Positions 52,400-62,258 of a stretch of 64,000 bases of DNA are shown here, in pieces. Position 1 is the first letter of the stretch. Every line of letters begins with the position of its first letter. Under the pieces are notes generated by a model. The model was given only the letters and a program-made list of their open reading frames with translations, was not told the DNA's origin and made no database searches. The translations under genes and the position numbers were made by a program. Origin of the DNA: Chrysophaeum taylorii (Eukaryota > Sar > Pelagophyceae > Pelagomonadales > Pelagomonadaceae); the NCBI GenBank assembly GCA_029834535.1, contig JAQMWT010000407.1:248001-312000 (forward strand). The letters are read 5' to 3'.

Positions 52400-53008
52400 A
52401 TGTTGGTGTTGCTGCTGCCTGCCACGGCCAATTGCCTGCAACACCACCACCACCACCACCACGTGGTGTCAAAGGCTATCGCCTCGACAGCCCTCGCGCT
52501 CAGCTTGCCGGCGCATTCCCTCGGCCCCTCGAACATCGATCTCTACGACATACAATACCAGGATACCGGCAAGACCATCGGCGAGATCTGTGCCGGTAGG
52601 CCCCTGAAAGCCCCAGGCGAAAAAGTCGCCGCGGGCCTCTTGCCTAAGTGCGTCCTCGTCACGGCCAAGTCCACCAATCCTACGAAGAAGAAAGCCATCG
52701 ACGCCGGGGTGTTTGGCTACGTCAAGACCGCGACCGGTGATTCTGCCATCGCCAACAACCCAGACTTCAGGAGCGACGCCGGCCAGTTCGCGATGATACC
52801 TACGGTCCCTCCGGGCGACGCCGAGGTCTCCTTCGAGTTCGTCGCGGTCATCCCCGACTCTGTCAAGGACCTCGGGGATCTCGTCTTCGAAAACGTCAAG
52901 GCCATCACCTACCCCGGCGGCGCCCGAATGGCCACCTTCACCGAGTGCGAGCTCGACAGCCTTTCAGACGCCTGCGACGAGGAGCAACAAAAGTTCATCT
53001 CCAAATAA
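52400..53008 (+). CDS. Probable plastid (thylakoid lumen) protein, unknown function
   Basis: 202 aa, ATG to TAA. The N-terminus looks like a multipart leader: a hydrophobic signal peptide (MLVLLLPATANCL), a run of seven His, then a second hydrophobic stretch (AIASTALALSLPAHSL) before the mature-like part beginning ~GPSNIDLYDIQY. The mature part has acidic and beta-rich text (KVAAGLLPKCVLVTAKS, AITYPGGARMATFTECEL) and keeps three or four Cys. The leader arrangement suits a secondary-plastid lumen protein. I do not recognise the mature domain. Codon use is as in other genes here. Confidence 0.6.
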   Translation: MLVLLLPATANCLQHHHHHHHVVSKAIASTALALSLPAHSLGPSNIDLYDIQYQDTGKTIGEICAGRPLKAPGEKVAAGLLPKCVLVTAKSTNPTKKKAIDAGVFGYVKTATGDSAIANNPDFRSDAGQFAMIPTVPPGDAEVSFEFVAVIPDSVKDLGDLVFENVKAITYPGGARMATFTECELDSLSDACDEEQQKFISK

Positions 53009-53310
53009 TATTTTATCTGCCTGGCCTTCCCGCTTCTTTTTCGTGCGGGGGTCAATAATCGGGTCGAAAAAAAAGAGAGAATGTAATAATTGCGACCACA
53101 AGTTTGCGGGGTAAGAGTGGCGAGAAACCAGCCTAAACATGCTCTCGCCTTGGGGCACCCCAGTGTCGACTGTTAAAGCCTGCTGCTGCCTCTCCCCCTT
53201 TCGAACAACCCTGTATGTACCCTCTCCACACCACACACACGACGACACGCGGGTTTCAATGCAATGATAAAAAAGGTCCTGAGGGTATCATCGACGACAC
53301 TTATTATTAA
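53009..53310. other. Short intergenic region
   Basis: This 302-bp stretch between the lumen-protein stop and the CWC22 start has no gene. A short (AC)n tract lies near 53,228-53,240. Confidence 0.6.
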
Positions 53311-54976
53311 ATGAGAGAACGTGAAGCGGCGGCGGATGATGAGGAGGAGCGAGCCGCGAAGCGGTTGGCCATATCGCGTCACTCGAAGATCGTCGCGGCC
53401 GAGAAGACGGGTCGGACCGGCGGAATTTACGTGCCGCCGTTCAAGCTCGCTGCGATGCACAAGGCTATGTCCGAGGGCGCCCATTCGCGCGAAGCTCAAA
53501 AATTGAAGTGGGAGGCGCTGCGAAAGGGCATAAACGGCAAGATCAACAAGATCAACGTGAGCAACATCCGGTCGGTGATTCCCGAGCTCTTCGAGCTGAA
53601 TTTGGTGCGCGGGCGGGGGCTGCTGGCGCGCGCGATCACCAAGGCTCAGCTGACGTCGCCCGGGTTCACCCGCGTGTACGCGGCTCTCGTCGCCGTGCTC
53701 AACACGAAGCTCCCCGAAAACGGGGAACTGATATTGAAGCGCGTCATCGCGAACTTTCGACGGTCGTACAAACGGCGCGACAAGATAACGGCTACGGCGT
53801 GCGCCAAGTTTCTGGCACATCTGGTGAACCATCAAGTAGCGCACGAGCTCGTCGCGCTGCAGTTGTTGACCGTACTGCTCGACGAACCCACCGACGATTC
53901 GGTGGCGATTGCTGTCGAATTCACCAAGGAGTGCGGGAGCGTGCTGCACGAGGTCGCCCCGCAGGGTCTGCTGGCGGTGTTGGAGCGCTTCAGGTCAATC
54001 CTGCACGAAGGCGACGTCGACAAGAGAACGCAGTACGTGATCGAGAATCTCTTTGCCGTTCGCAAGGCGGGCTTCGAGGGGATACCCGAAGAGCTTGATT
54101 TGGTGGATCGCGAAGATCAGATGACCTTCGAGCTCGGATTGGAGGACGCGATCGACAAGGAGGAGATGCTGGACGTGTTTAAGGTAGACGAAAATTTCGA
54201 GGAGCACGAGGCGGCGTGGGCGGAGATCAAGGCGCAAGTCATCGGGGACGACGACGACGATGATGATGATTCTCGTCCTCCGCCGCCGGAAGACGAAATC
54301 ATCGCCGACCGCACCGAGACGGATCTCGTGAACCTGCGTCGGACAATCTATCTCACCGTCATGTCGGCGGTCGGCTTCGAAGAAGCCGCGCACAAGCTCG
54401 TCAAGCTCGATATCCCGCGAGGCGCGGAAATGGAGCTCGTGAATATGCTGATCGAATGCTGCTCTCAAGAGCGGACCTCCTTGAAATACTACGGTCTCAT
54501 CGGCCAACGGTTCTGCCTGATGGCGAAGGAGTGGCGAGACGCGTTCGAGAGGTCGTTCGGCGACCAATACTCTATGATCCATCGCCTAGAAACAAACAAG
54601 CTACGGAACGTGGCAAAATTCTTTTCGCACTTGCTTCACACCGACGCCCTACCCTGGACCTGTTTCGAGATTGTAAATCTCACGGAAGACGATACCACGT
54701 CTAGCTCGAGAATATTCATCAAGATTCTCTGTCAAGACCTCGCCGAAAATCTCGGCTTACCAAAGCTCAGAGACCGTTTCCAGGACAAGTACATGCAACC
54801 CGTCTTCAAGAATTTGTTTCCGACCGATTCCCCGAGAGACACGAGGTTTGCGATCAATTTCTTCACGTCCATCGGCTTGGGCGGCCTCACCGACGCGCTC
54901 CGCGCCCACCTCAAGAACGCGCCAAAGCTCATCGCTCAACAGGAAGCCCAAAAGATACTCGCCCAAAAGCGCCGCA

Positions 54977-55008
<32 letters not shown>

Positions 55009-55218
55009 TCCGATTCGTCGTCGTCGTCTTCTTCTTCTTCTGATGATGATGATGATGACAAGGACGACGGCGACTCAGATTCGTCGTCCGACTCTTCCGA
55101 TGATGATAATGATGATGATGATTCATCCTCCTCCTCCTCTTCAGACTCATCCTCCTCCTCCTCCTCCACGGACTCATCCTCCTCCTCGGACTCATCCTCC
55201 TCCTCTTCGGGAAAATGA
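53311..55218 (+). CDS. CWC22: Pre-mRNA splicing factor CWC22
   Basis: 635 aa, ATG to TGA, single exon. TGRTGGIYVPPFKLAAM (~34-50) is the conserved entry to the CWC22 MIF4G domain (~50-260), which contains KWEALRKGINGKINKINVSN and CAKFLAHLVNHQVAHELVAL. An acidic Asp-rich linker (~312-320) precedes the MA3 domain (~335-455; TDLVNLRRTIYLTVMSAVGF, then AAHKLVKL). The C-terminal ~75 residues are almost only Asp and Ser, encoded by GAC/GAT and TCC/TCG repeats. CWC22 joins the spliceosome, is needed for catalytic activation, and recruits eIF4A3 for exon-junction complex deposition. The tail length may vary by repeat slippage. Confidence 0.95.
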
Positions 55219-56215
55219 CGGCTGCACGTATATTATCGTATTCTACCGAGGGTATTAAAAGCGATATTCCGGTCTCGCGTCACGGTCGGGCGCTTATGCC
55301 CAGGATGCGGAACTATTTTAATCGAGCATTGCGTGCGCTCTCGATAATGGTCCTAGTCGCGAGCTCTCTTGGTGTAATCTTAACCGCTTCATCTGGAATA
55401 CGTCGTCTGTCCAGAAATATAACCCGAGGCTATGGTTCCGGTCGTCGCAAGAGCACCAGCGTTCCTGGCTTGCGAACGCGAGCACAGCGAGTATATTAAA
55501 TATAGGGCACAGAGCTGCGGCGTCGGGACAAACTCGTTTCGCCCAAGGCGCCGTAAACCAGTACTAGAGTGAGGACACAGATAGACCAGACCTAAGAGTC
55601 GATGAAATGAGGAGATCCTTGGCGTTCTCAAGCTCGCGTCTTTGCCGAATTTGGAGAAATCGAATCTCCTACAGTAAGTAGTTGATCAGGGGGGAGCATG
55701 GGTGCTTCCATAATTCATGGTGAACTCATACGTCGTATACCGGCGGAGCTAATTGACACACATCCCTGTTGTTGCATGTGACGTTGATGCTGGTGACGTG
55801 TGGTTACCTTGTGTTTTCGCGACATTTGGCCGCCTCGCCCGGACAAGATTGTGACGGCGCCTTTGGGAGGTCTGGCATCATACTGCGACCATCTCCTAGC
55901 GTCGTCTTATCGTGTCATTCAGCATAAACACGCCTGCCGCTACTCTCTCTTCTTCTTTCCCCTTGCCCTCATTGAGCTCCTTGCGTCACTCCTTGCCTTG
56001 CTCCCTTCTTCCTACCGTTGCAACTGATGAGAGTTTGCGTTCTTGCTTCATCGTTGTTCCCCTCTACGCTTATATCCTTCGTATTCTTGCTGCTTCCTTA
56101 TTTCCTTGCGCTCATCCATTCTTGCTCTCTGAGCCTGGGCGTTGCAAACCATAATAATAATAATAATAATAATAGGTCTGTGGTCTTTTCTTCGGTCTTT
56201 CTCTCTCCTCCTCCT
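55219..56215. other. Intergenic, no gene seen
   Basis: Frames are short. A (TAA)n run at ~56,151-56,175 follows a single copy of the CATCCATTC..GAGCC..GTTGCA repeat at ~56,106-56,150. Confidence 0.5.
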
Positions 56216-56331
56216 CTGCGATCATCCATTCTGGCTCTTTGAGCCAGGGAGTTGCACACCATAGTGAAAATTATTCTTGTTTTTTTTGCAAGCAACTCCC
56301 TGGCGCTAAGAGCCAGAATGGGGGATCGCAG
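56216..56331. repeat. Imperfect inverted repeat, ~41-45-bp arms
   Basis: The left arm 56,216-56,256 begins CTGCGATCATCCATTC and ends GGGAGTTGCA. The right arm 56,287-56,331 begins TGCAAGCAACTCCC and ends GATCGCAG. The loop is ~30 bp. Single arms of the same sequence recur at ~56,106, ~56,691 (reverse) and ~58,935, so it is a small dispersed repeat family, possibly a MITE or SINE end. Confidence 0.75.
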
Positions 56332-56335
56332 CGGA

Positions 56336-57663
<1,328 letters not shown>

Positions 57664-58164
57664 TTAGATCCAGCAGGCATCGGCCGCGACGCGCTCGAGA
57701 AAGGATGATCCAGTTAGAACGAAGAAGCGGAGGAGGTCGGTGGCGAAGCCGTTGGTGGCGACGACCACGAGGACGCACAGCAAGGACCTTTTATCGTCAC
57801 GACCGGGAAGATCGTCGAGCATGCTTCGACAAATGTCGACGTGTTGGACTACGAGGATCGAGGTCAATCGCGCGCTCTCTAGCCGATTGTGCGTCGCCAG
57901 CCGCGCCGTCCGGAGTTTAGAAACCCGCGCTTCCTGCTGCTTCCCTGCCACTTCCGCACGCCGCTGGCGGAGCCGCGCGTCGTCAGTTTCTGCGAGCCTT
58001 GCGTCGAGGCAGACGAGTCGCTCATCGATGTACTTGCCGTAGCGCTCGAGCTCGGCGCGCGCGCGGCGACCGCACAACTGGACCTCAGCCTCGCTGCGCA
58101 AGAATGCCTTGATGAAGTTGGTAGACGCGCGCAACTGGGTGGCGTACGCGTTGTGCCGATCCAT
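57664..58164 (-). CDS. Small coiled-coil protein, unknown
   Basis: 166 aa from ATG at 58,164. The central part (~25-100) is rich in Arg, Glu, Ala and Leu with heptad-like spacing (RRARAELERYGKYIDERL, then a segment with TDDARLRQRRAEVAGKQ), suggesting a long helix or coiled coil. The C-terminal third is more hydrophobic. No family is recognised. It could be the visible exon of a larger spliced gene. Confidence 0.45.
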   Translation of the reverse strand: MDRHNAYATQLRASTNFIKAFLRSEAEVQLCGRRARAELERYGKYIDERLVCLDARLAETDDARLRQRRAEVAGKQQEARVSKLRTARLATHNRLESARLTSILVVQHVDICRSMLDDLPGRDDKRSLLCVLVVVATNGFATDLLRFFVLTGSSFLERVAADACWI

Positions 58165-59705
58165 GCCACGATTCCCAGAGCTGGACGGCGACTTAGCACA
58201 TTTGTGCTGACTCACCACTGACTCACACTATCTTTTCGGCGGCGAGGTTAGTATCCTGCATGGCATAGTATCCTGCATGGCAGCCCACGCTGGCTGCGCC
58301 TTCGCTACACGTCCTGGTCGGTCGGCACATCCTGCCCTTTGCGACCTCCACCGACGAGGAGGCTGTGGGGTTGCCGCAACAAGACGCGGCGGAGGACGCA
58401 CCAGCTCAGCCTGTTGGGATCCTCCCTGCAGTCTGTTGCTCGCAGCTCGCCTCTCTTGGCTCGTCCTCGTCCACGCCGCCAATTTCTGTTGCTACGGCGT
58501 GGTCGCCACTTCCTCGTCGCTCTTGGGTTTGGTCGTCCCTATACGCAGCCCTGGCTTGTGCGCCTTTTCGTTGACCTTTCATATCACACGGATGCCTCCC
58601 CTTCTCTGTTGGGTTTACAATTGGTCGTCTCAATACGTCTGCCATATTCTCACATGTCAAAACGGCGCTCCCGGTTGAGGCGCGTATGGTCGTCGCACTC
58701 GCACAAGGCGCCGATGGGTCGCTTGGGGCGACGATGCTTGGCTGGGCTATTACTGTCGCATATTCCTCCGCGTGAGAAGTCAGCAATACAAATGCCACCT
58801 TCAATGGGGCCCTAAGGTTCTGGGTCCCATGTGTATGATCAAAGAAGCTTGGCGACAGCATGGCTTTGCGCGTCATATCAACAAACCCAGAATTCTGGGT
58901 CTGCGAGGCTGCAGCTCTTTTTTTCCTCTGCGGTCATCCTCCATTCGGGCTCTTATTAGAGCCTGAGAGTTGCAAACCGTGTGAATAACAACAACATAAG
59001 GCCCTGACCCTCGAAACGGGACCCCAAGTTTACCCTATCGCGAAAGCAAATCGGCGCGTCAGTTACGTGGCTCTGCGAGATTGTCATCTTGACGTTGACC
59101 TGATTCTGAAAATCGCCCCAGGATAGCTCTCGCAGTCTCGATAGAAGCGCCGTATGGCCCAACCTTGATAACCGAGCAAGCCAGCCCAACGATAGTCAGT
59201 CTAATGAGGGCATTAGTCCTGGGTGGTTGATGCGTTCGAAGAAAAGTTCAGCTCGGTTGTGATCTGACTCTAGCCGAACCCTAGCCTCTTCCAGTGGGAA
59301 ATGTCCGCCCGGACATATGCATGACAGACACACAAAGGCGAGGGATGCGCTTCGAAGGGATTGTTGGGGCGTCGCCGTCAGGACCGTAGGCGCCTGGAGA
59401 CAGACAATGGTGCATCGAGGCCCGGTCGTGTAGCACTTCGCGCAAAGCCTGCAGACGTCGCAACCGCCACGGGCGGCCCGGCCCGTCTGCGGGGATGGAC
59501 CGTAGAGTTAACAGCGATGTTCAGTATAGTCGTACGATGGCATGGAATCGAGCCGCGCCACGAGACGTGCTGATGCTCTGCGCCTATGTGCTCCGGGGCA
59601 CTTGTCACGTATTGTGCTTGGCAACCTTGCGGTTACGCAAAAGCATTCTTGTTTTCGTCCAAACACGGCAAGCAGATTATTACATCGAGGGTAAGGGACG
59701 ACATT
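58165..59705. other. No supported gene
   Basis: Plus-strand frames at 58,277-58,760 give short coherent text (for example VVALAQGADGSLGATMLGWA) but no recognisable family and many interruptions. A single arm of the 56.2-kb repeat family lies at ~58,925-58,985. The remainder shows nothing. Confidence 0.4.
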
Positions 59706-60161
59706 ATGTTACTTCTGGTTATAGCTTCGACAGCAGCGTTCGACCGCAGCGCGCAGCTCGTCGGAACGCCGTACGGTAGGGCCGGCGCGTCGCGTCGCGT
59801 GCGCGATGCTCCGTCGATGCCGTCGCTCATCGTCCAGTCCGCCGTCGCCCCTGCGAGTCCGAGAAAGCTCTGCACGCGGCTGTCAAAGGCAGTCGCGCTG
59901 GCCCTGGGCAAGCCCGAATCCTATGTCCTGACGAGTTTCCAAAAGGTCGACGCTATGAGCTTTGGCGGCGACGCGGACACCCCTGCTGCCTTTCTCTACC
60001 TCAGTTCCCTCGGCAGCATCACGCCGGAGACCAACAAGGACGCATCCAAGGCCATCGCCGACATCCTCCAAGACGAGCTCGGGGTCCCGCCCAATCGCTA
60101 TTACATCAACTTCCTCGACTCGCCGAGACCCAACATGGGCTACAACGGGGGAACCTTCTGA
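59706..60161 (+). CDS. MIF/phenylpyruvate-tautomerase superfamily protein with plastid-type leader
   Basis: 151 aa from ATG at 59,706. Residues 1-11 are a hydrophobic signal (LLLVIASTA) followed by AF, matching the ASAFAP-type cleavage site of secondary red plastids, then a basic Ser/Arg-rich transit-like stretch to ~37. The mature domain begins MPSLIVQSAVAPASPRK (Met at base 59,817), so Pro right after Met corresponds to the catalytic Pro1 of MIF. Family landmarks follow: KPESYVLTSFQKVDAMSFGG, LYLSSLGSI, and the end NRYYINFLDSPRPNMGYNGG before TF. MIF-like enzymes tautomerise keto-enol substrates. The start could also be at 59,817 for a cytosolic form, and upstream ATGs exist. The last 88 bp are tandemly duplicated downstream. 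Confidence 0.88.
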   Translation: MLLLVIASTAAFDRSAQLVGTPYGRAGASRRVRDAPSMPSLIVQSAVAPASPRKLCTRLSKAVALALGKPESYVLTSFQKVDAMSFGGDADTPAAFLYLSSLGSITPETNKDASKAIADILQDELGVPPNRYYINFLDSPRPNMGYNGGTF

Positions 60162-60246
60162 CGAGCTCGGGGTCCCGCCCAGTCGCTAGTACATTTCCTC
60201 GACTCGCCGAGACCCAACGCGGGCCACAACGGGGGAACCTTCTGAC
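60072..60246. repeat. 88-bp tandem duplication of the MIF gene 3' end
   Basis: Unit 1 (60,072-60,159) encodes the last ~29 residues of the MIF-like protein. Unit 2 (60,160-60,246) repeats it with a few substitutions and a small deletion, starting at the stop codon. Both begin GACGAGCTCGGGGTCCCGCC and end GGGGGAACCTTCT. Confidence 0.93.
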
Positions 60247-60914
60247 GACCACCGTACCTTGCCGTAGCGCCAAGAAGAAGGGCCGTAGTCGATAGGACTT
60301 GCGGGGCGTCATGAATGAGGACGCTGCTGTGGGTACAAAGCAGCAAGGATCCGCGGCCAACACGACGGAATTGGGTATAGCATAGTAGCGGCGAGACGGC
60401 GGAGCAGCGTCGCGGTCGATATCTCTCGAGTGCTTCGTTTCGTTTCACCGGACGGGCGCGATTCATCGCACGTCTGCCGACAGTTCGCGTCTCGGGACGA
60501 TGAAGCGGCTCTCTCATCAGAAGATTCGAAGAAGCCGTTCAAAAATATGATTCGAGAAGCACGCTTGGACGACGCGCACAAACTTCTCTCACAACCCGAC
60601 GCACGGAAACGTGGTATCCACGTCTTGGCTCCCTCCGAGGTTTTAAACTCCCTCGCAGCTCGAGGATTCAAGCTTATCAACACCGTCGCCGAGAAGTGCA
60701 TTCGAGCAAAACGTCGTCTACGCGTCTGGGCTCTCCGTCCGGTCCGGTGTTGCCTGGTTGTCTAATGAAGATGTTGGCACATCGAACCAATCCATACGTC
60801 ATTCGTCCCCGTCGTGCCCACCAGGACAGCAGCGTAGCTGGAGGCGACTTCTTTCCGGTGAGGGTATTGTGGCGGTACAATAATCTAACGGAATAAAGTA
60901 GCTGTCAGAGGAAG
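60247..60914. other. Intergenic; one weak plus-strand frame
   Basis: A 111-codon plus-strand frame (60,430-60,765) has charged text (SKKPFKNMIREARLDDAHKL, then SLAARGFKLINTVAEKC) but no recognised family. It may be a spliced gene fragment. Nothing else is seen. Confidence 0.35.
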
Positions 60915-61250
60915 ATGGCCCTACGTCGAAGCTTTGCGCGGCTTGGTGAAGTCAAGGCGGGGGTTCAGCCGCATCTCGAGCTGTGGTGGAAGAAGAAGCC
61001 GACCACGGGCGTGACGGACGGCATGGTGACGCAGCAGGTGGTGCGTTTGGAGGCGTTGTGAGATGTCCCGCAGATCTCGCCTTTCGAGCTCACGCCCGTG
61101 AGCTCGCTCCTTGACAACTGGTCGCCCGCCAAGCTCGTCGACACCTTTCCAAGCCTCTGGGACATCGGCCCCGGGATTATCCTCCTCGTCGGCACCGTCT
61201 ACGGCGCCGACTGGTACTTCGAGTATCTCGCTCACTCCCACCGCGACTAA
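60915..61250 (+). CDS. QCR8-like subunit of mitochondrial complex III, with probable very short intron
   Basis: ATG at 60,915 and stop at 61,248-61,250 are in the same frame, 111 codons apart. The C-terminal part reads SPFELTPVSSLLDNW, AKLVDTFPSLWDIGPG, then a single membrane segment IILLVGTVYGADWYFEYLA and HSHRD, the form of ubiquinol-cytochrome c reductase subunit 8 (SPFEQ near the N-terminus, one TM helix, charged tail). A TGA at 61,059-61,061 interrupts the frame. It disappears if 61,038-61,073 (36 nt) or 61,041-61,073 (33 nt), both GT..AG, is spliced, leaving the frame intact. The alternative is a pseudogene. The family call rests on short motifs. Confidence 0.55.
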
Positions 61251-62258
61251 AGATATCCGTTGAGAGGTCCGTTGAGAGATCCGTTGAGCGTCCTCGACGT
61301 GACGCGGGACATCATCAATAGACGTATTCACTTTACCCTGAGCCCGTTCCTCCGGAAACTGGGAGGTTCTATATGAGGCACGACGAGTTCGGGGGGGGCT
61401 ATGACGACGTCTGACATTTATGATCCTCGCAGTGCGCGGAGGATTAGGGGGTGGTTGAGGGTGGCAATTTACCCCAGGAGGTTTTATGGGCGTTGCCGCT
61501 TTCTTGTTGTTATTACCCCTTGTGCTCAGGATACTCGAGTCGCTCTCCCTGCACCTCCTCCTCTCCGTTCTGCTGCATCCACATTCACAACCCACTGCAT
61601 TTCCCTTAGCTCTTCCCCTTCTTCTTTCTCCGCCGTCTTCTCTTCTCCTGCCTCTCTATTCTCATTTCTTTCCAGATCTCTTTGATAGACTGAAATTCCC
61701 GAAAGAGAGTTGTTTTGTCGTTGGCAAACAAAGTTTATCCTACCCGAGAGGGTAAGACTGCTAAGAGGAGGAAGGACGTTCGTGCGTGCGCACGCTGGGG
61801 GTCGAGGACGCCGGGCAGGGTGACCGCGAGAAGGGCAAACCCGGAGGAGGAAGCCGCAACGGCCGCGACGGCGGCGTCTGGTCTGTGGCGTAAGGAGAGT
61901 TTTAGGGGCTACCTGGCGTGCCTTCGAATCCTGGCTCGCCGATCGCGTCCGTGCCCTTGGTGGGATCACGAGACGAGGATGGCCGTTCTCCCGCCACGCG
62001 ACCACAAACAACTCCTGTGCCTGGTCCTCTCAACTTGAGGATCGGCTGTTGCTTTATGATCAAGGATAATCGAAATCAGAAATCAGGGTGACACATGTCA
62101 CGGAAAAGGAAGATGATGTCAGAGAAAACTCTAACATCATCGGAACGGAGTAGGGTGCCCCTGATAACGGGGGCCCTAGAAGAGGGGTAAGCCTTAGGAG
62201 GCGGGAGTTGCCGCCACAGGACTCCCCTGGTAAGAATTCGAGCTGCCCCAGCGAGGTG
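61251..62258. other. No supported host gene; low complexity, then flank of the gypsy element
   Basis: 61,480-61,680 is C/T-rich (CTTCCCC, TCTCCG runs). The stretch 62,040-62,258 lies just downstream of the gypsy pol stop and may include its 3' non-coding part, but no terminal repeat can be proved because the other end is outside the window. Confidence 0.4.

Noticed and set aside
61059-61061. TGA read as selenocysteine in the QCR8-like gene
   Set aside because: The family has no selenocysteine at this place, and a short GT..AG intron or pseudogene status explains the stop more simply.
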